Shown piece by piece: positions 1 to 12,274 of a DNA stretch of 64,000 nt. Below the pieces are notes generated by a model. That model was not told the DNA's origin. It saw only the letters and a list, made by a program, of their open reading frames with translations, and searched no databases. Source of the DNA: Dallia pectoralis. Taxonomy: Eukaryota; Chordata; Actinopteri; Esociformes; Umbridae. Location: contig CM055761.1 in NCBI GenBank assembly GCA_029465975.1, forward strand, positions 9,350,529 through 9,414,528. The letters are read 5' to 3'. The position numbers and the translations under genes are program-made. Position 1 is the first letter of the stretch. Every line of letters begins with the position of its first letter.

Positions 1-1182
1 CTCACCTAAAGGATTATTAGGAACACCTGTTCAATTTCTCATTAATGCAATTATCTAAGCAACCAATCACATGGCAGTTGCTTCAATGACTTTAGGAGTG
101 TGGTCCTGGTCAAGACAATCTCCTGAACTCCAAACTGAACGTCAGAATGGGAAAGAAAGGTGATTTAAGCAATTTTGAGCGTGGCATGGTTGTTGGTGCC
201 ACGCTCAAAATTCACGCACAACCATTTCTAAGGTTTACAAAGAATGGTGTGATAAGGGAAAAACATCCAGTATGCGGCAGTCCTGTGGGCGAAAATGCCT
301 TGTTGATGCTAGAGGTCGGAGGAGAATGGGCCGACTGATTCAAGCTGATAGAAGAGCAACGTTGACTGGAATAACCACTCGTTACAACCGAGGTATACAG
401 CAAAGCATTTGTGAAGACACAACACGCACAACCTTGAGGCGGATGGGCTACAACAGCAGAAGACCCCACCGGGTACCACTCATCTCCACTACAAATAGGA
501 AAGAGAGGCTACAATTTGCACGAGATCACCGGAATTGGACAGTTGAAGACTGGAAAAATGTTGCCTGGTCTGATGTTTCTCAATTTCTGTTGAGACATTC
601 AGATGGTAGAGTCAAAATTTGGCGTAAACAGAATGAGAACATGGATCCATCATGCCTTGTTACCACTGTGCGGGCTGGTGGTGGTGGTGTAATGGTGTGG
701 GGGATGTTTTCTTGGCACACTTTACGCCCCTTAGTGCCAATTGAGCATCGTTTAAATGCCACGGCCTACCTGAGCATTGTTTCTGACCATGTCCATCCCT
801 TTATGACCACCATGTACCCATCCTCTGATGGCTACTTCCAGCAGGATAATGCACCATGTCACAAAGCTCGAATCATTTCAAATAGGTTTCTTGAACATGA
901 CAATGAGTTCACTGTACTGAAATGGCCCCCACAGTCACCAGATCTCAACCCAATAGAGCATCTTTGGGAAGTGGTGAAACGGGAGCTTCGTGCCCTGGAT
1001 GTGCATCCCACAAATCTCCATCAACTGCCAGATTCTATCCTATCAATATGGGCCAACATTTCTAAAGAATGCTTTCAGCACCTTGTTGAATCAATGCGAC
1101 ATAGAATTAAGGCAGTTCTGAAGGCGAAAGGGGGTCAAACACAGTATTAGTATGGTGTTCCTAATAATCCTTTAGGTGAGTG
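1..1182 (+). mobile_element. Tc1/mariner transposon (DD36E type), nearly complete
   Basis: The left end CCTAAAGGATTATTAGGAAC and the right end GTTCCTAATAATCCTTTAGG are exact inverse complements. The right end finishes ...GTGAGTG before a TA at 1183-1184. The left tip is cut by about two bases at the window edge. The inside holds a transposase reading frame with an intact DDE region but a damaged N-terminus. Confidence 0.93.
147..1150 (+). pseudogene. Tc1/mariner transposase, N-terminally broken
   Basis: MGKKGDLSNFERGMVVGA at 147 is the usual start, but a deletion and frame change after it remove much of the helix-turn-helix. A second frame from 272 to 1150 (292 codons) holds the second DNA-binding helices and the whole catalytic domain. 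The triad is D101 (in WSDVSQF; family members usually have SDES here), D192 (QQDNAPCH) and E229 (LNPIEHLW). The 36 residues between the second D and the E give DD36E rather than the DD34E of classical Tc1. Full-length protein cannot be made from this copy. Confidence 0.88.
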
Positions 1183-1548
1183 TATGTGATAAGCTCCAAT
1201 TGAAAGAAACTGATCTAACAAAAGGATGTTTTTTAATTAAATTAGTTTGAACAAGTAAACAATGCAATTACTGAAAGCTGGTGTTAGAGGTACAAAATAT
1301 GTAATTATACTGAACCTTAGTCTAAATAGAAATTACTAAAACGAAATAACTTCTTAGGAATGATACTGGAACTACATTTGTTCACTTGTTATTCATTTCA
1401 GATTCTTATAATCACTCAAATATTAGCTGTACAGTCAGGCAGCTTTAACAATATCCTATATATATATACCAACTTTGATGGTAAGTATATATGTAAGACT
1501 AAATGAGATAAAGTAGAAAGTACTTGTTTCTGAACATTTAACACTTAC
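1183..1548. other. Intronic DNA without recognised features
   Basis: AT-rich sequence between the Tc1 element and exon 11. I see no exon, repeat array or element end, only a short TATATATA run near 1459. Confidence 0.5.
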
Positions 1549-1616
1549 CTTATTTTTGCTGCTGTTACACTCAGCTAGGAGGGTTCGACAACTTCTGTGA
1601 ACGTTCACTGCACAGT
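1549..1616 (-). CDS. akap13: akap13-like exon 11, C-half of the C1 domain
   Basis: This 68-base exon has acceptor TTTATTGCAG and donor GTAAGTGTT. It supplies the second half of the zinc finger: CAVNVHRSCRTLLAECNSSK, then NK. Ligand spacing C-x2-C-x4-H-x2-C-x6-C completes the domain begun in exon 10, although 18.8 kb separates them. It ends in phase 0. No later exon is visible in 1-1548. Confidence 0.9.
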
Positions 1617-1865
1617 CTGCAATAAAAAAAATCAAGATGAAAGAAAAGCACCTCTGGTCTCTGTGGAAATGACACTGGTCAAGTATGATGTTAAGGAAAA
1701 AATAACCATATTACTTTCATGTCAGAGGCATGGCTAAGTGCTTATTCTAGAACCACAAAGAGCAATGGTCACCACCTCAAACTACAACACAGAGAAGGAA
1801 AAAAAAACAGGGTTGGCTAAAAGAAAGTTGGGTTATGACCAAAATAACCTTGGTTAGGATTCATG

Positions 1866-2120
1866 CCATAATCCAGCAGCCCTAATCTCGTTAACGTTAA
1901 TTGCTATAATCCAGCTGCCCTAATCTCGTTAACGTTAATTGCTATAATCCAGCAGCCCTAATCTCGTTAACGTTAATTGCCATAATCCAGCAGCCCTAAT
2001 CTCGTTAACGTTAATTGCCATAATCCAGCAGCCCTAATCTCGTTAACATTAATTGCCATAACCGAGCAGCCCTAATGTCGTTAACGGTAATTGCTATAAA
2101 TCGAGCAGCCCTAATCTCGG
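1866..2120. repeat. Minisatellite, approximately 38-bp unit, about 6 copies
   Basis: The unit begins ATAATCCAGCAGCCCTAATC and continues with TCGTTAACGTTAATTGC. Copies diverge at a few positions (CAGCTG/CAGCAG, GTTAACATT). It sits in the C1-splitting intron. Confidence 0.9.
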
Positions 2121-2224
2121 TGATCACACTCAGACACGCTCCTGGTAATTATGACACCATGTGAAGGACAGAACAAATCCATGTAGTTAGTTTCTAGTTA
2201 TCGATCATGTGATCACACTTCACA

Positions 2225-2700
2225 GTGCTTCACACACGCCATCTCCCTCAGTCTGGGGCTCCATGCAAGATCTCACCTTGTGGAGTTTTAATGACCATGA
2301 GAATAGTGAGAAATCAGCCCAGAACTACACCGGAGGATCTAGTCAATGATCTCAAGGGCAGCTGGGAACATAGTTACCAACGATTGATAACACTACACCA
2401 TGAAGGACTGAAATCCTGCAGTGCCCACAAGGTCCCCCAAGCTCAAAAAAGCACAGGCACCCTTCTGAAGTTTGACAATGAACTGGCTGAAAGTGTTGTG
2501 GTCAGATTAGAACAAAATCGAGCAGTTTGGCATAAACTCAACTCACAATATTTGGAGTAGGAATTACGCTGCATAAGAACACCTTCCTCACGTCAAACAT
2601 GGAGGTGGAAACATTATGCTTTGGGGGTGTTTTTCTGCTAAGGGGACATGACAACTTCACCGCATCAAAGGGACCATGGATGGGGCCATGTGAAGAGGTC
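2225..2700 (+). pseudogene. Tc1-like transposase relic
   Basis: One frame reads MRIVRNQPRTTPEDLVNDLK, then HHEGLKSCSAHKVPQ. Further on, in another frame, HGGGNIMLWGCFSAKGT and QLHRIKGTMDGAM follow. These are the DNA-binding and central catalytic parts of a Tc1-type transposase. The segment with the first catalytic Asp is missing and the C-terminal part is absent. It is a different lineage from the copy at 1-1182. Confidence 0.75.
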
Positions 2701-3822
<1,122 letters not shown>

Positions 3823-4107
3823 GCATGGGGCCATTACCGACACAATTGCATGTTTTTTTTCATGATTTATTCTCAGGCAAATTAGGCAACTCCTTCAATT
3901 GGAACTGCTGTAACCACAAACACTAAGTAAATGATGTGGACAGACACACACAGGAATAGCATGATGCAATTAATTTCATGTTCTGACAACCAATCACATA
4001 GCTCTGGTCATTAAGAATATCATAACATCTTGGAGAATGGCAAAATGATATTCAAATTTAGGATGAGAAAGACAACACTGTGAATAGAAACAGTCCCGAT
4101 CCATCTA

Positions 4108-4175
4108 CACCAGGGGTGCTCACCAGGGGTGCTCACCAGGGGTGCTCACCAGGGGTGCTCACCAGGGGTGCTCAC
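4108..4175. repeat. 13-bp tandem repeat CACCAGGGGTGCT, 5 copies
   Basis: Five head-to-tail copies precede CACTTATTCAGCATGCGAGC. That resembles the edge of a degraded hAT-type element, so the array may have grown from a transposon terminus. Confidence 0.9.
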
Positions 4176-4486
4176 ACTTATTCAGCATGCGAGCTACTTA
4201 TAAAATGACCAAGTCAAAATGATCTACCTACTACAAAAATGCAAAACGTAGATTTATCTATAAATATATTAAGAATTATTTTTACAATGTATGTTGATGT
4301 ACCTTGCCTACCCGCATGAGCCTATATTACACAACACAATTAACTATGTAAATTGTTTGTCATTACCTGACTTTACTCTGATGACTGAATGGAATCAGCC
4401 AGGGATACATAGTCCGGAAAGTAGCTGCGGACAGCCAGCCTCAAGCACACTAACAAATGATCAGCAGTCATGGTGTTACTTTGACT
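4176..4486 (-). pseudogene. hAT transposase C-terminal relic
   Basis: On the minus strand the sequence reads ADHLLVCLRLAVRSYFPDYV and then SLADSIQSSE before a stop (about 4371-4460). This is reminiscent of the C-terminal end of hAT-type transposases with a DHL..CLRLA motif. The relic is interrupted by the younger hAT insertion at 4487. Assignment is by motif memory only. Confidence 0.45.
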
Positions 4487-5907
4487 TAGAGGGCTGCATT
4501 GGGATTTGACCCAACGCAAATCTCGAGGGAGCGGGCGGTTTGAACTTTGTTGCAGGCTGGAACGGGCGGCTAAAAAATACACTGCGGGATCAGGATATGA
4601 TATACTGGATTCAATACTGCAACAGGATGATGACACATTACTGCTGAGCAATAACCAGTATGAAAGAATTGAGCAGATCAATGCAGGCACTTAGAAAACA
4701 GTAGTTGTGTTCCTTAAGTTGATCAAGGATGCTACTAATGACTTACTGACAACTCCACTCCCAGCACATAAAAACTGAAAATACACAGTGCAATTACAAC
4801 TTAAAATAAGGTAAATGCAGTTATAAAATCGAAACGGAGATAAAAGACAATGAATACAAATTATAAGTATATATAGCTAAATGAATAACAGCATGAGCCA
4901 TTTATAAATACATAATACATTTCTATAATCCTATCCACGCAGTTTGACCTGGTCCCGGCCACAACAGAAGAGCCGCCAGACAAAAAGCAAAGCACAGACC
5001 GATTTGCTGACTGGGAAGACGATGCGTCATTTGATCATTGTATTTTTTGCAAAGCAGTGTATTTGTATGTGCTGTGTGACAGTGCACCGTTTTTGATAAA
5101 ACAAAGTTATTATTAATTTAAAAAAATGACGTGTTTTCTCTTGCGGGACGGGAGAAGACAAACTCAATGCATCTCTATTATTGTGTGGGCAGAATTTTTT
5201 TGCGGGTGCGGGCGGGAGTGTAACCCACACGTTGCGGGTGCGGGCGGGAGTGTAACCCACACGTTGCGGGTGCGGGCGGGAGTGTAACCCACACGTTGCG
5301 GGTGCGGGCGGGAGTGCAACCCACACGTTGCGGGTGCGGGCGGGAGTGTAACCCACACGTTGCGGGTGCGGGCGGGAGTGTAACCCACACGTTGCGGGTG
5401 CGGGCGGGAGTGTAACCCACAAGTTGCGGGTGCGGGCGGGAGTGTAACCCACACGTTGCGGGTGCGGGCGGGAGTGTAACCCACAAGTTGCGGGTGCGGG
5501 CGGGAGTGTAACCCACAAGTTGCGGGTGCGGGCGGGAGTGTAACCCACAAGTTGCGGGTGCGGGCGGGAGTGTAACCCACACGTTGCGGGTGCGGGCGGG
5601 AGTGTAACCCACACGTTGCGGGTGCGGGCGGGAGTGTAACCCACAAGTTGCGGGCGGGAGTGTAACCCACACGTTGCGGGTGCGGGCGGGAGTGTAACCC
5701 ACACGTTGCGGGTGCGGGCGGGAGTGTAACCCACAAGTTGCGGGTGCGGGCGGGAGTGTAACCCACACGTTGCGGGTGCGGGCGGGAGTGTAACCCACAA
5801 GTTGCGGGTGCGGGCGGGAGTGTAACCCACACGTTGCGGGTGCGGTCGGTAATGGTCAGAAATTCTGCGGGAGCGGGATGAAGAAAACAGTCCCGCGCAG
5901 GGCTCTA
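4487..5907. mobile_element. Non-autonomous hAT element with perfect 8-bp target duplication
   Basis: Termini TAGAGGGCTGC (left) and GCAGGGCTCTA (right) are inverted repeats. The flanks carry an identical 8-bp direct repeat CTTTGACT at 4479-4486 and 5908-5915, diagnostic of hAT insertion. No transposase frame survives. The right half is filled with a G-rich 32-bp minisatellite that has extended the element. Confidence 0.92.
5203..5846. repeat. G-rich 32-bp minisatellite, about 20 copies, inside the hAT element
   Basis: The unit is TGCGGGTGCGGGCGGGAGTG plus TAACCCACACGT (or AAGT). One copy near 5649 lacks six bases. Each unit has three GGG runs on the plus strand, giving quadruplex potential. 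Since 32 is not a multiple of three and the unit has no stop on the minus strand, all three minus frames stay open; these are not genes. Confidence 0.97.
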
Positions 5908-5915
5908 CTTTGACT

Positions 5916-7147
5916 TTATGATTTTCATGCGTGAAAAGGCTGACTCGCATAAGTGGAGAGTTGTGATCGAAGATAATATTTCAGCCCCAGTTTGCAAACT
6001 TTTATTTTTGAAAAACCAAAAGCTTTGCAACATGTGTGTGGCCCCTGCAGACTGGCTAAAAGTGGTTTGAAGTTGATAGGTCATTGCACCAAAAAAGCTA
6101 TTGAGTTTTACAGGTTCTAAATGTTTATTAAACATTTGTTTTCACTATTTCCTTAAAAAAAACGAGGCAGTGCAACATGTGGGTGTCCTCTAAAAACAAT
6201 CTGAAAGTGATTTGAAGTTTCAAGGCCAAATGGTTAAACAGCTATTGAATTAATAACGTTGAGACTTGTACTTTATTAACCGTTCCTAACTATAAGATGT
6301 CGGTTTCTGTCAGTCGATCACCGTGGTGTAGTGTGGCTGCTTGCGGGAATACAGGACCTGATCTCGGGCTTTGAATATCCAACCAACTTTACATCGGTTT
6401 CTTAGGTTTAAGATAAACCTATTATATTCTATATTACATATTCTAGCATAAAGTTCAAAGTAGGCAGCGAGGTCACAGTTAGCCAGCCTGTGACAAGTTA
6501 ATATCAGCCAGCCCAGGACAACAGAGGGAGAGACAAGATCAATAACAGCTCATTCAGCTGAAGGAAAAGAAAACAGAAACTATGTGACCCTGTTGAACTA
6601 ACCCTCCCCCAGCCCACTCAAATAACACATGCCAACCAACCCTCATCAGGTGTCACACAATTCTGTCAGAAAACTGTTACCACCTTACCATTTCAAACAA
6701 TATCAGTAAAATTACTCATATGTAAATGCATCGCTTCTGTACTCAATACAGATGTTTGGTCATTTTTGCACCAATATAGCCGGGCAAAAATTAAAACAAA
6801 TGTTGCTTCTGATCATGATAAAAATATTTTTCTCTAATGGAAATTCAATCATACAATAATTATTGTCATAACAAACAAATGTGGTATATATTTGCGTAAT
6901 TATAGGAATATCCAGTGACTGTAAATGAATGTAGTAAATATTTACACACATAAAGAAATATCAATGAAGTAAAATGTAAAACGATTTAAATGTTTGCATA
7001 TTAGGCTGACACCAACTTCTGGCCTAATATGGGTGCATCATGAAAAACTTAATAATCCACAGTAATCAAGTCCTCCTAAAAGGTCTGCCGTTTAGCAGAA
7101 AAAAATGGTTGAGCCATTACTGGCTTCAAAGAAGCAATGCTGAAGCA
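5916..7147. other. Intronic DNA with old repeat fragments
   Basis: No exon is seen. Around 6300-6400 there is a segment (GTCGATCACCG.GGTGTAGTG, then GCTGCTTGCGGGAA) whose inverse complement recurs at about 63590-63715. The rest is AT-rich and unassigned. Confidence 0.5.
6290..6410. repeat. Dispersed repeat fragment shared with the right end of the window
   Basis: It contains CAGTCGATCACCGTGGTGTA, GGCTGCTTGCGGGAATAC and GACCTGATCTCGGGCT. These match the reverse complement of about 63595-63715 with scattered differences. The family is unknown. Confidence 0.7.
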
Positions 7148-7922
7148 CCAGCAAGCACATCCACCCACCACACAGTCATATAGGCCATATGTTATGTTAC
7201 CAGCAAGCACATCCACCCACCACACAGTCATATAGGCCATATGTTATGTTACCAGCAAGCACATCCACCCACCACACAGTCATATAGGCCATATGTTATG
7301 TTACCAGCAAGCACATCCACCCACCACACAGTCATATAGGCCATATGTTATGTTACCAGCAAGCACATCCACCCACCACACAGTCATATAGGCCATATGT
7401 TATGTTACCAGCAAGCACATCCACCCACCACACAGTCATATAGGCCATATGTTATGTTACCAGCAAGCACATCCACCCACCACACAGTCATATAGGCCAT
7501 ATGTTATGTTACCAGCAAGCACATCCACCCACCACACAGTCATATAGGCCATATGTTATGTTACCAGCAAGCACATCCACCCACCACACAGTCATATAGG
7601 CCATATGTTATGTTACCAGCAAGCACATCCACCCACCACACAGTCATATAGGCCATATGTTATGTTACCAGCAAGCACATCCACCCACCACACAGTCATA
7701 TAGGCCATATGTTATGTTACCAGCAAGCACATCCACCCACCACACAGTCATATAGGCCATATGTTATGTTACCAGCAAGCACATCCACCCACCACACAGT
7801 CATATAGGCCATATGTTATGTTACCAGCAAGCACATCCACCCACCACACAGTCATATAGGCCATATGTTATGTTACCAGCAAGCACATCCACCCACCACA
7901 CAGTCATATAGGCCATATGTTA
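7148..7922. repeat. Highly homogeneous 52-bp minisatellite, about 15 copies
   Basis: The unit is CCAGCAAGCACATCCACCCA, CCACACAGTCATATAGGCCA, TATGTTATGTTA. I found no substitution between copies by eye, indicating very recent expansion or homogenisation. Confidence 0.97.
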
Positions 7923-8077
7923 CAATTCTAGGGGGCTAATGTGAGAAATTCCATGTTTATTTTGTCCCTAAGCGCTACCGTGGCTCTGTAATGCAGCTTA
8001 AATAGAAAAATATTGGATGATAAATTAGAATTAGCTATTAAATCAGCATTATTGGATGAGTTATAGATAAAAGCAAT

Positions 8078-9335
8078 GGGCCATATTCTTCAATGTTTTC
8101 CTAAGTTATTTCTTAAATTCGTTCCTAAGAAAAGTCTTACTCAAATTCACGAACGTGTTCTTAAATGGCATAATTGTTCGTACCTACGTTCCTACAATGG
8201 TGAATACCGCGTCTTCGCAAATTCAAGGCGCGTGTCCGTTGTTCCTAATTAGCATAGGTAAACGCCCCGGTATTTCCCATAAAAGGGCATTAAACTGCAG
8301 AGCGGAGTGGAAACTCCTCAAAAGAACAAATTACTTCTGTAGTTCAGAAGTGGAAATACTTCTGCAATAATTGAACAGGCAAAAATATGTAATATTTTTG
8401 ATTTTTATAAATCAAATACAAAAAGGAAATCATCAATAATCATTCGTTCTGTGAACGCTGTGTCAGGGGAAGGGCGAACCACATAAAAATGACATAAAAA
8501 AGAAATGGTTTGACATGAAGTTTGAGGCAAAAAAAGTATTGCCAAACACAAACGAGAGATGCTGACCACAGGAGGGTGAAAGGCTTGCACTGTCCTTACT
8601 AAGCTGGGCCGGGCATCGGGGACATAATCGGAATTAGAGCTGCAGATCTTTGCCTTTGTCTTAATGTCTATCATTACACTCGGGTCGGGCTCGGTCTCTT
8701 GCGCTACGCGGTGAATGAGTGGTCAGGTGATGCGTTTCATTTAGCGAATGGATGCTGAGGAGGTGAAAGGCAGGCAGGACTGTGGCCCATACATTTGGTT
8801 GCACCGTCCTAAAGATTCACTTTTAATGAAAAAACGAGCCGGTTATACGGAATGCAAACATTTTACAGTCTCTTAAAACATGACAGCAAAATGACCGGGT
8901 TCGGCCTTCGGGATTTTAAAAACTGTCCGGCTCAGGTCGGGCTCGGGCCAAATTCTGTCGGGCCGGGTCGGGTTTCACTTCTTCTCCCCGATTACAGCTC
9001 TAATCGGAATGACCGCAATCTCGGGGGTGCCATCCACAGAAAAGCGTTAAATATATGCAAATATTTGAAATAATTGAATATTATTTATAATGTTATTCTT
9101 AATAATATTTAAAGCAATGTACAATTGATGAAAACGCAGAGACTAATGATTTGTCACGAAAATGTCAGCGCGGAAATCTGCGTAAGAGTGCTTTTCACTG
9201 TGCGTAGATTCTGTTCTTTCCTAAGAACAATTTCCAGATAAGTAAACATTGGTGAATGTCAGAATCTTCGTGGTAACTGCGTAAGTGGGTTTTAAGAACG
9301 AATTTCTTCTTAAGAACGGTTGAAGAATATGGCCC
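8078..9335. mobile_element. DNA transposon with GGGCCATATTCTTCAA termini (Harbinger-like, non-autonomous)
   Basis: The left end GGGCCATATTCTTCAA and the right end TTGAAGAATATGGCCC are perfect inverse complements, with further matches inward (CTTAAG, TTCCTAAG). The flanking direct repeat is AAT, 3 bp (8075-8077 and 9336-9338), which suits the PIF/Harbinger superfamily. No transposase is recognisable. A hAT element has inserted inside it at 8635-9002. Confidence 0.82.
8635..9002. mobile_element. hAT element (368 bp) nested in the Harbinger-like element
   Basis: Ends TAGAGCTGCAG and TTACAGCTCTA form short inverted repeats. Flanking sequences ATCGGAAT at 8627-8634 and 9003-9010 are identical 8-bp target duplications. 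The interior is rich in GGGTCGGGCTCGG-type sequence near both ends. No coding capacity. Confidence 0.92.
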
Positions 9336-9406
9336 AATGTCCAGGTTCAATGTGTTCAATGTGCAAAAGAGCAATATCTAGTTATATATAGAGTTGTGCA
9401 GAAAAT

Positions 9407-9668
9407 GCACAATGTCCACTCATAGTGCAGGGTGTCCACTCATAGTGCAGGGTGTCCACTCATAGTGCAGGGTGTCCACTCATAGTGCAGGGTGTCCACT
9501 CATAGTGCAGGGTGTCCACTCATAGTGCAGGGTGTCCACTCATAGTGCAGGGTGTCCACTCATAGTGCAGGGTGTCCACTCATAGTGCAGGGTGTCCACT
9601 CATAGTGCAGGGTGTCCACTCATAGTGCAGGGTGTCCACTTATAGTGCAGGGTGTCCACTTATAGTAC
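9407..9668. repeat. 20-bp minisatellite, about 13 copies
   Basis: The unit GTCCACTCATAGTGCAGGGT is almost invariant. The last two copies read CTTATAG instead of CTCATAG and the final one ends TACAGG. Confidence 0.97.
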
Positions 9669-10545
9669 AGGAGGCTTATTACTAGACAAACCGCTATGGA
9701 GAACCCGAGTTGGACAAAAAGAGATTGGCCTGTTTATTAATTAGTTAGAATAAGTAGAACTTAATGTTTTAACAAATTGAATAATCGTTCAAAGCCTACT
9801 GATTAATCATTGGTAAAGTAGTCGACCAATCGATTAAACCATCAATAGATTATAATAGAATAATATTCTGTGCAGCCCTACTTGGAATATCTGAACATTT
9901 CAACATGGAGTCACGGTAGTTTTTCTCTCTGCATCAGACAACTGCTAAATGACTGGTTGAACTCATCAGATGAAAAGGCCTTCAAAGAAGATCATTAAAA
10001 CATTGACTAAACAATGTTGGCTTAAGGGGGCCGATAGTGACCATAAACCAGTCTGTCAGCCATCTAGCTAGCTAGCCACTACACCGCTGACTAACTGAGC
10101 AGCTTACAAACAAACGGACAAGACATGCTGCACATGTACAATGACTTAATGTCAAGTACAGAAACACACTAAAAACAGCAGCCTCCACCAACAGATTGCA
10201 ACAGCTCATTATATGCCTGACCTGAAGAATGCAAGGGCTTGTGTTATCTTTAAGGGAGAAACCACCCTAGACTACAGGAAACACCCACAGATGGAGGTGC
10301 TAAGAAATCTCTGTAATGCACTAATGCATATGGGCTGACTTTTTTCCTTAAATGAAAGTCCTTACTCAGTGCTCCTGACTGCAACAAAAAAAAGAATAAA
10401 AGCATATTTCAGTTGGCTTTTCAAGTATGCTTAAAATGTATAATTGTTCGGCCAGACAATCAGTGTGGCCTTAAAATACAAATAAACATTTACTCAAGAG
10501 CCAATGTTTGTTAAAAAGATCCTTTTGATCCAAATATCAAAATGT
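9669..10545. other. Intronic DNA with a hAT-like right terminus
   Basis: A sequence ending ATATTCTGTGCAGCCCTA near 9862-9879 looks like the right end of a hAT element, but no matching left end or target duplication was found. The rest is unassigned. Confidence 0.4.
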
Positions 10546-10744
10546 CTACTTGTGTTTGTTTTGTTGCGTCTGTGAGCCACTACCTCACAACTCTACTTGT
10601 TTTTGTTTCGCTGCGTGTGTGAGCCACTACCTCACACCTCCTCTACTTGTGTTTGTTTTGCTGCGTGTTTGAGCCACTACCTCACACCTCCTCTACTTGT
10701 GTTTGTTTTGCTGCGTGTTTGAGCCACTACCTCACACCTCCTCC
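10546..10744. repeat. Approximately 50-bp minisatellite, about 4 copies
   Basis: The unit is CTACTTGTGTTTGTTTTGCT, GCGTGTTTGAGCCACTACCT, CACACCTCCT. The first copies are more divergent than the last two. Confidence 0.9.
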
Positions 10745-10944
10745 TTTTAACAAGGTAAGTGAGTAACTGTGACCAGAGCATCCTGTTGGCACACAAAACA
10801 GGTCATTGCTGGTTAGAACTTAACACAATACCGTTGACACAATTTTCAAACAGAAGTAAACTATATACACTTCTCAACTGTTAATGTTCCATATTTTTTA
10901 CCAAAAGCCTACCTAACACCGTTAAACAAACATTACGTTCACAA

Positions 10945-11620
10945 TAGGGCTGCAACAACGAATCGATAAAAACGATAAAAATCGATAATTAAAAAAGTTT
11001 CCAAAAAATGTCATTATCGACACGTCACTCAGTCGCGGAGATAAAAGCAATTGAGTGCGGTGCGGAGCTGTAACGTTGTTTTGATGAGTCGGCAAAATCA
11101 GTTCGACCGAAGTCCTCCAAAGTGTGGGAGCATTTCACACTAAGTAAATACATCGAAAAAGTGTGTTAATTGCAAGATATGCAAAAGCGACATGACAAAT
11201 GGCACGGGAGCACCACGGTGATGATACAGCACCTTAAACGGAAACACGTTGGAGTCCTTGATGCGGAGAATTTGTGTGTGCGTGATGCGGAGAGTTTGTG
11301 CGTGCGTCTGAGTGTAGCGTAGAGAATAAGTTCTGAGGTTCAAACAAATCATTTTAGGTTTTCTGAATTGTATTTTTCTTTATAGGTCCTTAATAAAAAT
11401 AAACATTGTTGTGCACTTTTTATTATTCATTAGGTCAGGGATGTTCAAGGAACAACCTGTTTGTGCACTTTCTGAACTTTTTTTGCACTGTGAAATGCAC
11501 TGTCAGTTCTGTTTTTCAGTAAAGGGTAGGATATTAATGCTTTTTAGTTTTTATCCGATTCATCGAAAAAATAATCGACAGATTAATCGATTATAAAAAT
11601 AATCGTTAGTTGCAGCACTA
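10945..11620 (+). mobile_element. hAT element (676 bp) with BED-finger relic and 8-bp target duplication
   Basis: Ends TAGGGCTGCAACAAC and GTTAGTTGCAGCACTA are imperfect inverted repeats. GTTCACAA flanks both sides (10937-10944 and 11621-11628). Inside, on the plus strand, SSKVWEHFT and then CVNCKICKSDMTNGT resemble a BED-type zinc finger, followed in another frame by IQHLKRKH. The catalytic region is deleted. Confidence 0.92.
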
Positions 11621-11865
11621 GTTCACAACCAATGTTTAACTTTTAGATGGGATTGCTAAAATCAGTTCGTTAGCTGTGCAACAACTCATTTAAACAAAAA
11701 TAAATATAATATATCAGAAACTAAAATATGGTGTACCCATATAACCTGTGTCACATGAGAGACTGACTGTGATGTATGAGAAACCATGACACAGGAAAAC
11801 GTGGGAGGAGTGTGATCATCTCATTGTCTGCATTTTAAGAGAGATTGTTACAGTTAAGAATCGCC

Positions 11866-12274
11866 AGTATGACGGCCCGCACCCCAGTATGACGGCCCGC
11901 ACCCCAGTATGACGGCCCGCACGACAGCCCGCACCCCAGGATGACAGCCCGCACCCCAGGATGACAGCCCGTACCCCAGTATGACAGCACGTACCCCAGT
12001 ATGACAGCACGTACCCCAGTATGACAGCCCGTACCCCAGTATGACAGCCCGTACCCCAGTATGACAGCCCGTACCCCAGTATGACAGCCCGTACCCCAGT
12101 ATGACAGCCCGTACCCCAGTATGACAGCCCGTACCCCAGTATGACAGCCCGTACCCCAGTATGACAGCCCGTACCCCAGTATGACAGCCCGTACCCCAGT
12201 ATGACAGCCCGTACCCCAGTATGACAGCCCGTACCCCAGTATGACAGCCCGTACCCCAGTATGACAGCATGTAC
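11866..12274. repeat. 20-bp minisatellite, about 20 copies
   Basis: The unit GTACCCCAGTATGACAGCCC is highly uniform on the right. Left copies differ (GCACCCCAGTATGACGGCCC, AGGATGACAGCCC), suggesting growth from the right. Long minus-strand frames here are repeat artefacts. Confidence 0.97.

Noticed and set aside
5027..5950. 307-codon minus-strand frame with WVTLPPAPATCGLHSR-type repeats
   Set aside because: It runs through a 32-bp minisatellite in a hAT element; all three minus frames are open because the unit lacks stops.
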